DNA from: Capnocytophaga catalasegens
GTDB taxonomy: Bacteria; Bacteroidota; Bacteroidia; Flavobacteriales; Flavobacteriaceae
Assembly (NCBI RefSeq): GCF_026005215.1
Contig: NZ_BPMA01000021.1
Coordinates: 48,801 to 112,800 of the forward strand
Direction: 5' to 3'
DNA: 64,000 nucleotides
Both the position numbers and the translations under genes were made by a program. The notes under the pieces are model-generated. The model was not told where the DNA came from. It saw only the letters and a list, made by a program, of their open reading frames with translations, and did not search any database. Positions 46,121-55,741 of the stretch are shown piece after piece; within the stretch, counting starts at the first letter, position 1, and each line of letters starts with the position of its first letter.

Positions 46121-46193
46121 GCGGGAGTAGCTCAGTTGGTAGAGCGTCAGCCTTCCAAGCTGAATGTCGCGAGTTCGAACCTCGTCTCCCGCT
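46121..46193 (+). tRNA. tRNA-Gly (anticodon TCC)
   Basis: A 73-base cloverleaf: acceptor GCGGGAG pairs with CTCCCGC plus discriminator T; the anticodon stem TCAGC/GCTGA encloses loop CTTCCAA with anticodon TCC (46154-46156), reading GGA; the T arm contains GAGTTCGAACCTC. The CCA end is not encoded. It is a single tRNA with its own promoter and terminator; the 220 bases upstream hold nothing else that I can identify. Confidence 0.96.
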
Positions 46194-46197
46194 CTAA

Positions 46198-46230
46198 AAA
46201 AGCCTGACAAATGTCAGGCTTTTATTTTTA
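46198..46230 (+). terminator. Rho-independent terminator after tRNA-Gly
   Basis: AAAAGCCTGACA and TGTCAGGCTTTT form a perfect 12-bp stem with a 2-base loop, then T-rich sequence. Confidence 0.85.
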
Positions 46231-46273
46231 TATTTTTTTAGATATAAAAAATAGCTTTTTTCATTTTTAATAG

Positions 46274-46281
46274 TATCTTTG
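46274..46281 (+). promoter_or_regulatory. -7 promoter element of queH
   Basis: TATCTTTG matches TAnnTTTG, 22 bases before the ATG. Confidence 0.6.
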
Positions 46282-46303
46282 CATCTGTATAATATTTAAT
46301 TCA

Positions 46304-46954
46304 ATGACTTTAATTCGTGAAAAATTAGTACTTCCCAACGAAGGGAAAAAATTGTTATTACATTCGTGCTGTGCACCTTGCTCAGGTGAAGTAATGGAAG
46401 CTATTACAGCTTCGAATATCGAATTTACTATCTTTTTTTATAATCCAAACATTCACCCTAAGAAAGAATACGAAATTCGTAAAAATGAAAATATTCGCTA
46501 TGCCGAAAAATTGGGTATTCCAATAATTGATGCCGATTATGATGTTGATAACTGGTATGAAAGAGCCAAAGGAATGGAATATGAACCCGAGCGAGGCATT
46601 CGTTGCACGATGTGTTTTGATATGCGTTTTGAGCGAACTGCCTTGTATGCATACGAAAACGGATTTGACACTATTACAAGTTCGCTCGGTATTTCACGTT
46701 GGAAAAATTTTGACCAAATTAACGACTGTGGTTTGCGTGCCGTTGCTCCTTATGAGGGATTAACATATTGGACACATAACTGGCGTAAAAAAGGTGGTTC
46801 AGCTCGTATGCTCGAAATAAGCAAGCGTGAAGAGTTCTATATGCAAGAATACTGCGGTTGTGCTTATTCACTACGTGATACCAATCAGTGGCGCTTAGCT
46901 AATGGACGCGAACGTATCAAAATTGGTGAAAAATATTATAGTTTTGACAGCTAA
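46304..46954 (+). CDS. queH: Epoxyqueuosine reductase QueH
   Basis: The 216-residue iron-sulphur enzyme performs the last step of queuosine formation in tRNA, the cobalamin-independent alternative to QueG. The cysteine motifs are [10 protein letters not shown] (20-29), [11 protein letters not shown] and [12 protein letters not shown], matching the QueH/DUF208 pattern. Single gene with its own promoter; a small membrane-protein gene follows 33 bases later. Confidence 0.93.
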   Translation: MTLIREKLVLPNEGKKLLLHSCCAPCSGEVMEAITASNIEFTIFFYNPNIHPKKEYEIRKNENIRYAEKLGIPIIDADYDVDNWYERAKGMEYEPERGIRCTMCFDMRFERTALYAYENGFDTITSSLGISRWKNFDQINDCGLRAVAPYEGLTYWTHNWRKKGGSARMLEISKREEFYMQEYCGCAYSLRDTNQWRLANGRERIKIGEKYYSFDS

Positions 46955-46987
46955 TTTTTCTTTATTTATATAGTAAAATCAATACTT

Positions 46988-47593
46988 ATGAATATAAAAA
47001 AATTCCTTTTACCTCTCTTTGGCATCAATATTTTCTTAATTACAGGAATACTTTACATTGTATTACATCTTACTGATACAGAATATTTTATTCCTGCTAT
47101 TATTGGTTTGTTTATTATTCATCTAGTATGTATATTTGGATTCTTATACTATATTTTTAATAAAATTTTCGACACAACTAATCGGAAAATTCCCAGTGTA
47201 TATCAAAAACCATACAAAGAAGGTCAAAATATCAGTTTGGACAATACACCTTTGAAAGCTATTAGCAGAAATCCTAGTTTTTTATTTATAAAAAAGGTAG
47301 ATTATGAAGAGTTTTTCTTCTCTGAACAACATTTATATATTCTAAATCGCTCAAAAGCAAAAATTTACACCTTTGCACTGAGTGAAATTACTGAAATTAA
47401 ACGTTCTTTTTTTCAAATGAACTCACGATACGTTTGGACTATCAAAATAAAACCTCTTACAGGTGAGCTTATCTCCTTTAATCTCCTTCCGAAAGATACA
47501 ATTTTTGATAGTACTTCTTTTGGAGACTTTTACAAAAAGATGCAAGCAATCAAACCTGAGGTCATAAAATCAAAAAACAATTTATTTTTTTAA
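46988..47593 (+). CDS. Membrane protein of unknown function
   Basis: The 201-residue product has two hydrophobic helices near the N-terminus (about 9-27 and 36-58) and a soluble part from about 60. The soluble part has a beta-rich PH-like look (EEFFFSEQHLYILNRSKAKI, RYVWTIKIKPLTGELISF), but I do not recognise a family. It lies between queH and truB on the same strand. Confidence 0.7.
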   Translation: MNIKKFLLPLFGINIFLITGILYIVLHLTDTEYFIPAIIGLFIIHLVCIFGFLYYIFNKIFDTTNRKIPSVYQKPYKEGQNISLDNTPLKAISRNPSFLFIKKVDYEEFFFSEQHLYILNRSKAKIYTFALSEITEIKRSFFQMNSRYVWTIKIKPLTGELISFNLLPKDTIFDSTSFGDFYKKMQAIKPEVIKSKNNLFF

Positions 47594-47650
47594 TTTATTT
47601 CATTTTTCAATACAAATATTTAAACAAAAACGATAAAAGAATAAAAAAGA

Positions 47651-48364
47651 ATGACTCAAAAGTCGCTTTCATTACAAGAAATCCTTGATGGACAGATTAT
47701 TTTAATTGACAAACCGCTACATTGGAGTTCATTTCAGACAGTAAATAAGCTCAAATGGGCTATTTTGAAAAAATATAAAATAAAAAAAATTAAAATAGGA
47801 CACGCCGGTACGCTTGACCCTTTGGCAACAGGGCTTTTGATCATCTGTACTGGAAAATTTACTAAAAAAATTCAACAAATACAAGACGCTCCCAAAGGCT
47901 ATACAGGAGTAATTACCTTGGGAGCTGCAACGCCTTCGTATGATATGGAAACACAGGTGAATATTACTTTCCCAACCGAGCATATTACGGCTGAATTAGT
48001 TAAAAAGGCAAGAATGCAATTTTTGGGAAAAATAGAACAACAACCTCCTATCTTTTCTGCTTTAAAAAAAGACGGAAAACGCTTGTACGAATTTGCCCGC
48101 GAAGGAAAAGATATCGAAATAAAGGCACGCACAGTTTATATTGAAACACTTAATTTTCAAACAGATAAACTACCAAATACACTACCTTTTGAAGTATATT
48201 GTAGTAAAGGTACTTATATTCGTTCGCTTGCTGATAGCTTTGGGAGAGCCTTGCAAAGTGGTGGATTTCTCTCTGAACTTCGGCGAATAAAAATAGGTGA
48301 ATTCTCGGTAGAAAATGCACTCTCTCCTGATGATTTTATAACGAAATACATTGACAATGGCTAA
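47651..48364 (+). CDS. truB: tRNA pseudouridine(55) synthase TruB
   Basis: The 237-residue enzyme makes pseudouridine 55 in the tRNA T loop. KPLHWSSFQTVNKL and KIGHAGTLDPLATGLL (catalytic Asp56) identify it, followed by QQPPIFSALKKDGKRLYEFAREG and SKGTYIRSLADSFGRAL. The C-terminal PUA region is absent, as is common in Bacteroidota. It overlaps the next gene by 8 bases. Confidence 0.94.
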   Translation: MTQKSLSLQEILDGQIILIDKPLHWSSFQTVNKLKWAILKKYKIKKIKIGHAGTLDPLATGLLIICTGKFTKKIQQIQDAPKGYTGVITLGAATPSYDMETQVNITFPTEHITAELVKKARMQFLGKIEQQPPIFSALKKDGKRLYEFAREGKDIEIKARTVYIETLNFQTDKLPNTLPFEVYCSKGTYIRSLADSFGRALQSGGFLSELRRIKIGEFSVENALSPDDFITKYIDNG

Positions 48365-49115
48365 TATATTCAAATCGCTCATAGATGAAATAAAAAACTT
48401 TTACTTGTCTCGACAAGAAAAAGCGCTTGTACTTACCTTGGTGGTGATGATATTTATTGTCTTAGGGCTTATGATATTGCAACTACAAAACGCCCCAAAA
48501 GAAATTATGTTAGAGTTTCAGATACCTCCTGAGGAGTTTGTTGATATGGAAAAAGTATTGGAACAAGAGAAACTCGAACAAGAAATAGCAGAGACCAAAG
48601 CTACCACCAATGCATACAACGAAGCAGATTCACGAATTAAGCATTCCGATGAACCTTTTAAGACCTTAGAAGAGCTCATTGAGGAGCAAAATGCACTCAG
48701 ACAAGGTGAAGAAGGCGACCCTAATGATGACGGAATTGAAGAAGCTGGTGAAAAAAGCCCAATTAAAGACCCTGTTGTAGAGCGTGTTCGTGAGTTGATG
48801 AAACAAAACACACCCAAGCAAGGTACTATATCTGCCAACAAGAATGCGTATGTCAAATATTATCTTGCTGACCGCTCTGATGTTGCACTTCCTGTACCTA
48901 TTTATACGTGCGATGCTTCTGGAATAGTGGTTATCAATATAACAGTCAATCACTTAGGGCAAGTAACGAATGCATTGTACAATGCCAAAAGCTCAACCAG
49001 TAGCAATGGCTGTTTGATAGACCAAGCACTGATATATGCACGTAAAGCACGTTTTGACAAAAGTAACAAAACACAACAACTCGGTACGATAACCTACCAT
49101 TTTCAACCTAAATAA
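48357..49115 (+). CDS. TonB-like energy transducer protein
   Basis: The 252-residue protein has one membrane helix (about 22-42), an acidic Glu-rich periplasmic linker (about 50-150) and a C-terminal TonB/TolA-like fold (about 170-252; CDASGIVVINITVNHLGQVT ... LIDQALIYARKARF). It may transmit proton-motive force to outer-membrane transporters, or be a TolA-like scaffold. The ATG at 48357 overlaps the truB end; a TTG two codons earlier is possible. No ExbB/ExbD or TonB-dependent receptor gene is adjacent. Confidence 0.75.
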   Translation: MANIFKSLIDEIKNFYLSRQEKALVLTLVVMIFIVLGLMILQLQNAPKEIMLEFQIPPEEFVDMEKVLEQEKLEQEIAETKATTNAYNEADSRIKHSDEPFKTLEELIEEQNALRQGEEGDPNDDGIEEAGEKSPIKDPVVERVRELMKQNTPKQGTISANKNAYVKYYLADRSDVALPVPIYTCDASGIVVINITVNHLGQVTNALYNAKSSTSSNGCLIDQALIYARKARFDKSNKTQQLGTITYHFQPK

Positions 49116-49126
49116 TCCTTCAAATT

Positions 49127-49693
49127 ATGATACGCCCTGCCACCCGATACGATGCCCAACAAGTTGCCCCACTGATGTTTCAAGCAATGGAAGATATTGT
49201 TTATAAAATTATAGGAAAAACAAGTGCCAACGAGGGAATTCGTTTTCTGAAAATCTTATTTGAACAAGAACATAATCAGTATTCTTTTCAAAATGCTTTT
49301 GTATATGAATTGCACAATGAAATAGTTGGTTCTGTAGTTTTCTATAATGGAGCAGACTTGCATCGGCTTCGGCAACCTGTACTCACTTTTGCACAAAAAC
49401 AATACAACCATACCATTATCTTGGAAGATGAAACACAAGCGGGCGAATACTACCTTGACACCCTTAGCGTCTCTCCTAACGTGCAAGGAAAAGGTATTGG
49501 CTCACAGCTTATTGCTTATTTAATTGAACATATTGCTAGCAAAACACCTAAATGCATCGGATTACTGGTTGATGAGAAGAACCCAAAGGCTGAAAGATTG
49601 TACACATCGCTGGGTTTTAAGTTCCAATCGATTAAGAAGCTTGCCGGCGGAACGTACAAACACCTTACTTACAACTATAAATCTGTAGATTGA
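49127..49693 (+). CDS. GNAT-family N-acetyltransferase
   Basis: A 188-residue acetyltransferase beginning MIRPATRYDAQQVAPLM, with the acetyl-CoA loop VQGKGIGSQLIAYLI and the closing NPKAERLYTSLGFKF. Substrate unknown. It follows the TonB-like gene by 11 bases and may share its transcript. Confidence 0.88.
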   Translation: MIRPATRYDAQQVAPLMFQAMEDIVYKIIGKTSANEGIRFLKILFEQEHNQYSFQNAFVYELHNEIVGSVVFYNGADLHRLRQPVLTFAQKQYNHTIILEDETQAGEYYLDTLSVSPNVQGKGIGSQLIAYLIEHIASKTPKCIGLLVDEKNPKAERLYTSLGFKFQSIKKLAGGTYKHLTYNYKSVD

Positions 49694-49812
49694 ATTATTT
49701 TTACAAAATAAAATTGGCTGTTCAATCGCCATTATTTTTTGCAAATAAATAAGTTATTTATATTATTTTGATAAAAAAATACATTTTTTTCTAACTTTTA
49801 AAAAATATTTCC

Positions 49813-49820
49813 TACCTTTG
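49813..49820 (+). promoter_or_regulatory. -7 promoter element of the mrp operon
   Basis: TACCTTTG matches TAnnTTTG, 25 bases before the mrpA ATG. Confidence 0.6.
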
Positions 49821-49845
49821 CTACTACTTTAAAAGCGTAGAGATT

Positions 49846-52152
49846 ATGTTAATAGCTATTTTGACGTGTTTTTTGTTCTCATTATCTTTGGTGATTGCTC
49901 ACAAATGGATTAAAGGCAAGGGCGCAATTATCACATCATTGATTCCGATAGGGCTTTTCGGATACTTTCTAAGTTTTATTCCTATTCTTGCCAAGGGTGC
50001 AGTGGTGCGTGAGTATGTTCGATGGATACCTTCACTGGGAGTTAATTTCAGTTTGGTAATCGATGGACTTTCGCTAATATTCGCTTTGATGATAACAGGT
50101 ATTGGAGCTTTGGTTTTTATCTATACATCGGTATATTTGAAGGGACACAGATACTTAGATCGCTTTTACGGATACTTGGGGGTATTTATGGGGGCTATGT
50201 TGGGAGTCGTACTATCGGATAATCTTATCACACTTTTCCTCTTTTGGGAGCTTACAAGTATTAGTTCGTTCTTTCTTATTGGGTTTAATAATGATAAAGA
50301 AGACTCGCGTAAGTCGGCTATATTAGCATTGGCTATTACCGGATTGGGCGGGATGCTTTTGCTAGCGGGTGTTATCCTTTTAGGACACATAGGAGGCACT
50401 TATACGATTTCCGAATTGATAACGCAAAAAGGGATTATCCAACAGAATCCTATCTATCTTATTATTATATGGCTTATCTTCGGAGCGGCATTTACTAAAT
50501 CGGCGCAATTCCCTTTTCATTTTTGGTTACCAGGAGCAATGAAAGCACCAACGCCTGTTTCTACTTATTTGCATTCGGCAACAATGGTCAAAGCGGGCGT
50601 ATATCTGCTGCTGAGACTAACTCCTGTTTTGGGCGACAATCCATTATGGAACACGCCTTTGCTTATCGTAGGAGCGATTACAATGCTATATGCGGCATTC
50701 CATACGCTCTTTCGTACCGATTTGAAAGCCATCTTAGCCTACTCAACTATAGCAGCGTTAGGCATTTTAACCTTTCTTATTGGGATTGGGACAAGCGCAG
50801 CTCTTTTGGCGGCGGTGGTTTTTATCATTATACACGCCACATACAAGGCAACTTTATTCCTTGTAACTGGAATTATCGACCACGAAACAGGTACGCGCGA
50901 TAGCACACGCCTTTCAGGATTAGCAAAAGTGATGATGCCCTTGGCGCTGATTGCCTTCTTTGCAGCACTATCACACGGAGGAATACCTCCCACATTCGGT
51001 TTCGTAGGCAAAGACCTCATTTATGAATCTACTTTGGGACACACCAATGGTTTCCTACTAACGATTTTATCGGTCTTAACCAATGCTTTACTACTATATG
51101 CCGGATTAGTAGCTGGGCTGAAGCCCTTTACAGGTAAGTTGCCAAGCGAATTTTCAAAGCTACATATGCCCAGCCCTGTCATGTGGTTACCTCCTGCTAT
51201 GCTTTCGGTATTGTGCCTTGTCTTTGGATTGTTCCCATCGATATTAGAAGCGGGTTTGGTACGTCCTGCACTTGTGTTTTTAGGGAAAAACACAGATTTC
51301 CACCTACAACTTTGGCACGGATTTAACGAGATTCTTCTTTATAGCGCCCTTACGCTTGGCTTAGGTATTGGTCTTTATTGTATAATGAAGCCTTCTGCCA
51401 AGAAAGAAACGTTTATTAGTCAAGTTCAATGGGCTTCACCACAACATATTATAGAGCAATTTGCCCAGATTTTTGAAAAAATATCTCTTATGTGGTCTCG
51501 TTTTCTACAAAATGGATACTTGACTATCTATGTAAAAAATACGATTTTAGTTGCTACACTCATTTTAGGATATAGCCTTTGGAATAATTTTTCATATCGA
51601 TTAGACCCTGCATCATTTTCAGAAATAACCTTTCACGAGGTTGTAATCCTTATTGTAGTTATTGTAGCAATTATTTTTGCTACTTTGACCCAATCACGCT
51701 TGGCTGCGGTGGCATCATTAGGGTTATTGAGTTTCGGTATGTGTATGATTTTTATGATGTATAGTGCCCCTGATTTAGCAATGACACAGTTTTCTATCGA
51801 TACACTTACGGTAGTACTCTTTGTCTTGATATTATACAAATTGCCTAATTATCTAAAAATACACACGCAAAAGATAAAACTATTAGATGGCATACTTGCA
51901 CTATCCTTTGGTGCAGTTATCACGATTATGTGCTTAGAGGTTTTGACCACTCCACAGAATACCGAAGTAAGTTCGTTCTATGCACAGAACTCGTACATTC
52001 AAGCGCACGGAAAGAATATTGTCAATGTAATCCTTGTTGATTTCCGTGGAGCGGATACTATGATGGAAATATCTGTACTTTCAATTGCTGCCATAGGGGT
52101 TTTTGGCCTTATCAAATTGCGATTGAAAACCAAAGAACGTTTCAAAGCCTAA
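49846..52152 (+). CDS. mrpA: Na+/H+ antiporter subunit MrpA (MnhA)
   Basis: The 768-residue integral membrane protein has the NuoL/MrpA fold: LFLFWELTSISSFFLIG, ATMVKAGVYLLLR and FHTLFRTDLKAILAYSTIA. After about residue 540 it continues with the MrpA-specific DUF4040 region (PDLAMTQFSIDTLTVVLFVL) and an MbhE-like tail (NVILVDFRGADTMMEISVLS). MrpA is the large subunit of the multi-protein Na+(K+)/H+ antiporter. It heads a set with mrpB-G; two unrelated genes interrupt the order. Confidence 0.95.
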   Translation: MLIAILTCFLFSLSLVIAHKWIKGKGAIITSLIPIGLFGYFLSFIPILAKGAVVREYVRWIPSLGVNFSLVIDGLSLIFALMITGIGALVFIYTSVYLKGHRYLDRFYGYLGVFMGAMLGVVLSDNLITLFLFWELTSISSFFLIGFNNDKEDSRKSAILALAITGLGGMLLLAGVILLGHIGGTYTISELITQKGIIQQNPIYLIIIWLIFGAAFTKSAQFPFHFWLPGAMKAPTPVSTYLHSATMVKAGVYLLLRLTPVLGDNPLWNTPLLIVGAITMLYAAFHTLFRTDLKAILAYSTIAALGILTFLIGIGTSAALLAAVVFIIIHATYKATLFLVTGIIDHETGTRDSTRLSGLAKVMMPLALIAFFAALSHGGIPPTFGFVGKDLIYESTLGHTNGFLLTILSVLTNALLLYAGLVAGLKPFTGKLPSEFSKLHMPSPVMWLPPAMLSVLCLVFGLFPSILEAGLVRPALVFLGKNTDFHLQLWHGFNEILLYSALTLGLGIGLYCIMKPSAKKETFISQVQWASPQHIIEQFAQIFEKISLMWSRFLQNGYLTIYVKNTILVATLILGYSLWNNFSYRLDPASFSEITFHEVVILIVVIVAIIFATLTQSRLAAVASLGLLSFGMCMIFMMYSAPDLAMTQFSIDTLTVVLFVLILYKLPNYLKIHTQKIKLLDGILALSFGAVITIMCLEVLTTPQNTEVSSFYAQNSYIQAHGKNIVNVILVDFRGADTMMEISVLSIAAIGVFGLIKLRLKTKERFKA

Positions 52153-52210
52153 GTAAAGCTATCAATCATCAACAGACAAATACAACTTATTGATTAAAAA
52201 AATTACACAA

Positions 52211-52624
52211 ATGAAAACCATCATCTTACAAACAGCTACAGCGCTTTTGTTGCCCTTGTTACTTTTGTTCTCTATATTCATCTTATTACGAGGACATTAT
52301 CTGCCCGGAGGGGGATTTGTAGGCGGACTTATTGCTTCGATTGGATTTGTTCTATACTTTTTTGCACACGGAATAGATAAAACCCGCAAAATGTTTGCTA
52401 TTCACCCAGGCTTTCTAATGCCCTTAGGGTTACTTATGGCATTCACAGCCGGAACAATGCCTATTTTACTCGAACATCTCCCCTATCTTAAAGCACTTTG
52501 GATAAGCACACCCTTACCTGCAATAGGATCACTGGGAACACCTGTATTGTTTGATACAGGCGTATATGTAGTAGTACTGGGAGTTACCCTAACAATCATC
52601 TTTACTATTACAGAATCAGCTTAG
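52211..52624 (+). CDS. mrpB: Na+/H+ antiporter subunit MrpB (MnhB)
   Basis: The 137-residue membrane protein has four hydrophobic segments and the MnhB/MrpB mark GHYLPGGGFVGGLIASIGFV plus the LFDTGVYVVVLGV block. The ATG at 52211 gives the normal length; an in-frame TTG seven codons upstream is less likely. An 11-base repeat (CAATCATCAAC) lies on both sides of the gene (52164 and 52673), perhaps a trace of local duplication. The next gene downstream is not mrpC but a DUF6261-like gene. Confidence 0.92.
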   Translation: MKTIILQTATALLLPLLLLFSIFILLRGHYLPGGGFVGGLIASIGFVLYFFAHGIDKTRKMFAIHPGFLMPLGLLMAFTAGTMPILLEHLPYLKALWISTPLPAIGSLGTPVLFDTGVYVVVLGVTLTIIFTITESA

Positions 52625-52706
52625 TAAGACGACTATTTTTAACAGACAACTAATATTTTTAATTAGAAAAACCAATCATCAACTACAAACAATCCATACT
52701 CAAAAT

Positions 52707-52823
52707 ACAAAATAAAACAATTGCATATTGACATTTTACATTCAAGTTATAAAATAAAACAATTGTATATTGACATTTTATATTCAAGTTATAAAATAAA
52801 ACAATTGTATATTAACAAAAGAG
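52707..52823. repeat. 42-bp tandem repeats upstream of DUF6261-like copy B
   Basis: Two full 42-bp units (52707-52748 and 52749-52790, three differences) and a partial third (to about 52823) contain AATAAAACAATTGTATATTG and ACATTTTATATTCAAGTT. They occupy the gap between mrpB and the DUF6261-like gene. No spacers and no open reading frame in the gene's direction. Confidence 0.9.
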
Positions 52824-52881
52824 AAATAAAATTATAAAATAACTTAAAAATAATAATACTAACATATAAATTTTATTCAAT

Positions 52882-53634
52882 ATGATAAAAACAAACAACT
52901 TACAGCGTGTCCGTATTATGGACGTATTCTTAGTAATCTCAAACATCAAAGATTACGCAGAGAAAGAAGATTTAGAAACCTTAAAATTGAAGGATTTTTT
53001 TGAACAAAAGTTTATCCCTGCTTTTGAAAAGTTTGACCTTTCTTTAACTCCAAGCAAACAAAAGGAGCTTACCAAGAAAATTCATAGCTTGGATAGCAAT
53101 CGCGCTACGAACATCAAAGGTCTTTATGCACACCTTAGGTCTTTGGTCAATTTTCCAGACAAGAATATTGCAGAAGCATCTATTCGTTTGAAGAATACAA
53201 TTGATAGCTTTGGTAAAAGTATCCACAATCTTCCATTAGCAGAAGAGACTGCCGTAGTGATAAATCTATTACAAGAACTTGACCAACCCAATGCTAAGAC
53301 AGATATTAACCTTGTGGGAGTTAAAAAATGGATTGATGAAATACGTAAAGCAAATAATGAACTCCATACATTATTCAAAGAACGCATCAATAAAGAAGCT
53401 ACGGTCGAAGTAGGTAAAAGCAAAGCATCACGAGAGGTTATGCAAAAAGTGCTTGCAGACTTCTGCAACCGAATCAATGCCCTTGCGCTCTTAGAAGGAG
53501 AAGAACCTTACCGCACACTTATAGATAATATCAATCGTGAAATAGAACGAGCTAAACAAGTAAAAAAGCAACGCACAAGTGCTGCTAAGGCTTCTACACT
53601 TATTGATACTTCGTATCAAAGTGACGCAAAATAA
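52882..53634 (+). CDS. DUF6261-like helical protein, copy B, inside the mrp operon
   Basis: The 250-residue soluble, helical, Lys/Glu-rich protein resembles copy A (24158-24892) over most of its length; I place both tentatively in DUF6261. No motif indicates an activity. It sits between mrpB and mrpC on the same strand, where other genomes have none, with 42-bp repeats upstream and about 90 bases before mrpC. It may be an insertion or a regulator of the antiporter; neither is shown. Confidence 0.7.
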   Translation: MIKTNNLQRVRIMDVFLVISNIKDYAEKEDLETLKLKDFFEQKFIPAFEKFDLSLTPSKQKELTKKIHSLDSNRATNIKGLYAHLRSLVNFPDKNIAEASIRLKNTIDSFGKSIHNLPLAEETAVVINLLQELDQPNAKTDINLVGVKKWIDEIRKANNELHTLFKERINKEATVEVGKSKASREVMQKVLADFCNRINALALLEGEEPYRTLIDNINREIERAKQVKKQRTSAAKASTLIDTSYQSDAK

Positions 53635-53722
53635 TTTTATATTCAAAAGATACAAATCATCCCCTATGCAATATATAAATACGTATTGTACTACTATACT
53701 TGGGGACTAAATAAAAAGAACT

Positions 53723-54076
53723 ATGGAATTTATACTAGCTATCATAGTTGGACTGCTCTATGCTTCGGGTATTTACCTTATGATGCGACGTAGTTTCGTA
53801 AAACTCATTGTAGGGCTTACTATGTTGGGTAATGGTGCAAATCTACTCATTTTCCTTCTTGGACGTATCGTAAAAGGACAACCACCTATTATTGGAGGTG
53901 CAGACCAAGTAATTAAAGAGATTTATGCTGACCCTGTACCACAGGCGCTCATTCTGACAGCTATTGTTATTGGTTTTGGGTTACAATCGTTTGCAATTGT
54001 ACTCATACGAAGGGTATATAAAGTAGTAAAAACTGATGATTTAGATAAGATTAACTCAACAGACGAATTTGCATAA
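53723..54076 (+). CDS. mrpC: Na+/H+ antiporter subunit MrpC (MnhC)
   Basis: The 117-residue NuoK-like protein has three membrane helices, with [19 protein letters not shown] and [20 protein letters not shown] as family marks. It overlaps mrpD by one base (TAATG), showing translational coupling. Confidence 0.94.
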   Translation: MEFILAIIVGLLYASGIYLMMRRSFVKLIVGLTMLGNGANLLIFLLGRIVKGQPPIIGGADQVIKEIYADPVPQALILTAIVIGFGLQSFAIVLIRRVYKVVKTDDLDKINSTDEFA

Positions 54077-55590
54077 TGAATAATTTAGTTGTTTATCCAA
54101 TACTCATACAATTTATAACAAGCATTGTACTGATGTTCTTATGGCGCAATATCAAAGTACAAAAATATATTAGTGTCGTAAGTAGTATATGCTCTGTATT
54201 TGTTACAAGTTATTTATTTTGGCACGTATATACAAAAGGATTTATATCGCTCAATGCGGGTATGTGGAAAGCTCCTTTTGGTATTACATTTGTTGCAGAT
54301 ACGCTTTCAGCCACTTTGACCTTGCTAACATCATTGAGCGGATTAGCCGTTTCAGCCTATGCTACAGCAACTATATCCAATGCACGCATACGTTTTGGAT
54401 TTTTGCCCGTATTTCACTTTTTGCTTACGGGACTTTATGGAGCCTTCTTAACAGGAGATGCCTTTAATATGTATGTTTGGTTCGAAATCATTATTATTAC
54501 TTCCTTTGTGTTGCTTTCCCTTGGTGGAGAAAAAGCACAGCTTGAAGGAGCTGTTAAGTATTTTACACTGAATATTATATCATCAACCTTCTTTTTAACA
54601 GCGTTGGGAGTACTTTATGGTATTACAGGCACGCTTAATATGGCAGACTTGAATGCTAAAATGGCAGCTGTTCCCCACGAAGGCTTGGTACAACTCTGTG
54701 GTTTATTATTTCTGATAGGTTTCGGTATGAAGGCGGCAATATTCCCATTTTTCTATTGGCTTCCTGCCTCGTATCATACACCTCCCAGTGCTGTATCAGC
54801 TATCTTTGGTGGGTTGCTTACAAAGGTAGGTGTATATGCGCTATTGCGATTTTTTACGTTAATCTTCCCGATGAACGATTTTACTAACGAATTGTTACTA
54901 TTTTTAGCTGTATTTACAATGATTACAGGGGGTATGGGCGCATTGGTACAGAATAATATTGTCAAAGTTTTTGCTTATTTAATCATATGTCATATAGGTT
55001 TTATGATATTGGGACTGGCTTTACACAATTTGCAAGGATTAGTAGGCGCTGTGAGTTATCTTATTCACGATATTATTGTAAAGACAAATTTATTTCTTAT
55101 CGTTGGTCTATTGTATAAGATAAGCGGAACACATAGTTTGCGAGACTTAGGAGGAATGTACAAGAATTATCCGAAGCTCTCTCTGCTTATGTTCATTCCA
55201 TTTTTAGCAGTAATTGGTGTGCCTCCTTTCTCTGGTTTCTGGCCTAAAATAAGCCTTATCAAAGGGTCATTCCTTTGGACAGGTTGGGAAAGCTGGGTTT
55301 TCATTGTAGCTATACTCTTTGCTTCGTTCATAACACTCTTTGTAGTTGCCAAAGTATGGGTCAACGCCTTTTGGAAAGATGCTGGTAACTTACCTAAGCT
55401 AAAAGATTTCAGATATTTTGATACGCTTACTCCTGAAAAGAAACTTGAAATCGTATTGCCCATTATCTTTTTAGTAGGTATAACACTATATATTAGTTTC
55501 GGAGCTGAGCAAATACAGATAGTATCACAACGCATCGCACACGAATTATTATCTAATGAACGATATATCAATACCGTCTTTGAACGATAA
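54076..55590 (+). CDS. mrpD: Na+/H+ antiporter subunit MrpD (MnhD)
   Basis: The 504-residue NuoM/NuoN-like proton channel subunit has about fourteen helices; YVWFEIIIITSFVLLSLGG, KAAIFPFFYWLPASYHTPPS with the conserved Lys and His, and GALVQNNIVKVFAYLIICHIG are visible. It forms the proton path with MrpA. It starts on the last base of mrpC. The next gene, 55742-56470, is unrelated to Mrp. Confidence 0.94.
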   Translation: MNNLVVYPILIQFITSIVLMFLWRNIKVQKYISVVSSICSVFVTSYLFWHVYTKGFISLNAGMWKAPFGITFVADTLSATLTLLTSLSGLAVSAYATATISNARIRFGFLPVFHFLLTGLYGAFLTGDAFNMYVWFEIIIITSFVLLSLGGEKAQLEGAVKYFTLNIISSTFFLTALGVLYGITGTLNMADLNAKMAAVPHEGLVQLCGLLFLIGFGMKAAIFPFFYWLPASYHTPPSAVSAIFGGLLTKVGVYALLRFFTLIFPMNDFTNELLLFLAVFTMITGGMGALVQNNIVKVFAYLIICHIGFMILGLALHNLQGLVGAVSYLIHDIIVKTNLFLIVGLLYKISGTHSLRDLGGMYKNYPKLSLLMFIPFLAVIGVPPFSGFWPKISLIKGSFLWTGWESWVFIVAILFASFITLFVVAKVWVNAFWKDAGNLPKLKDFRYFDTLTPEKKLEIVLPIIFLVGITLYISFGAEQIQIVSQRIAHELLSNERYINTVFER

Positions 55591-55741
55591 TCATTTTTCA
55601 GTTATAAATATCCTTATTGTAAGGATACAAAACTAATAGATTATTATAAAATACCTTCATTAAAAGCTATTTTTGGTATATATAAATATATAAATCTATC
55701 CAAAAAATTGATTTTTATAAAAATACAAATTAAAAAATACT

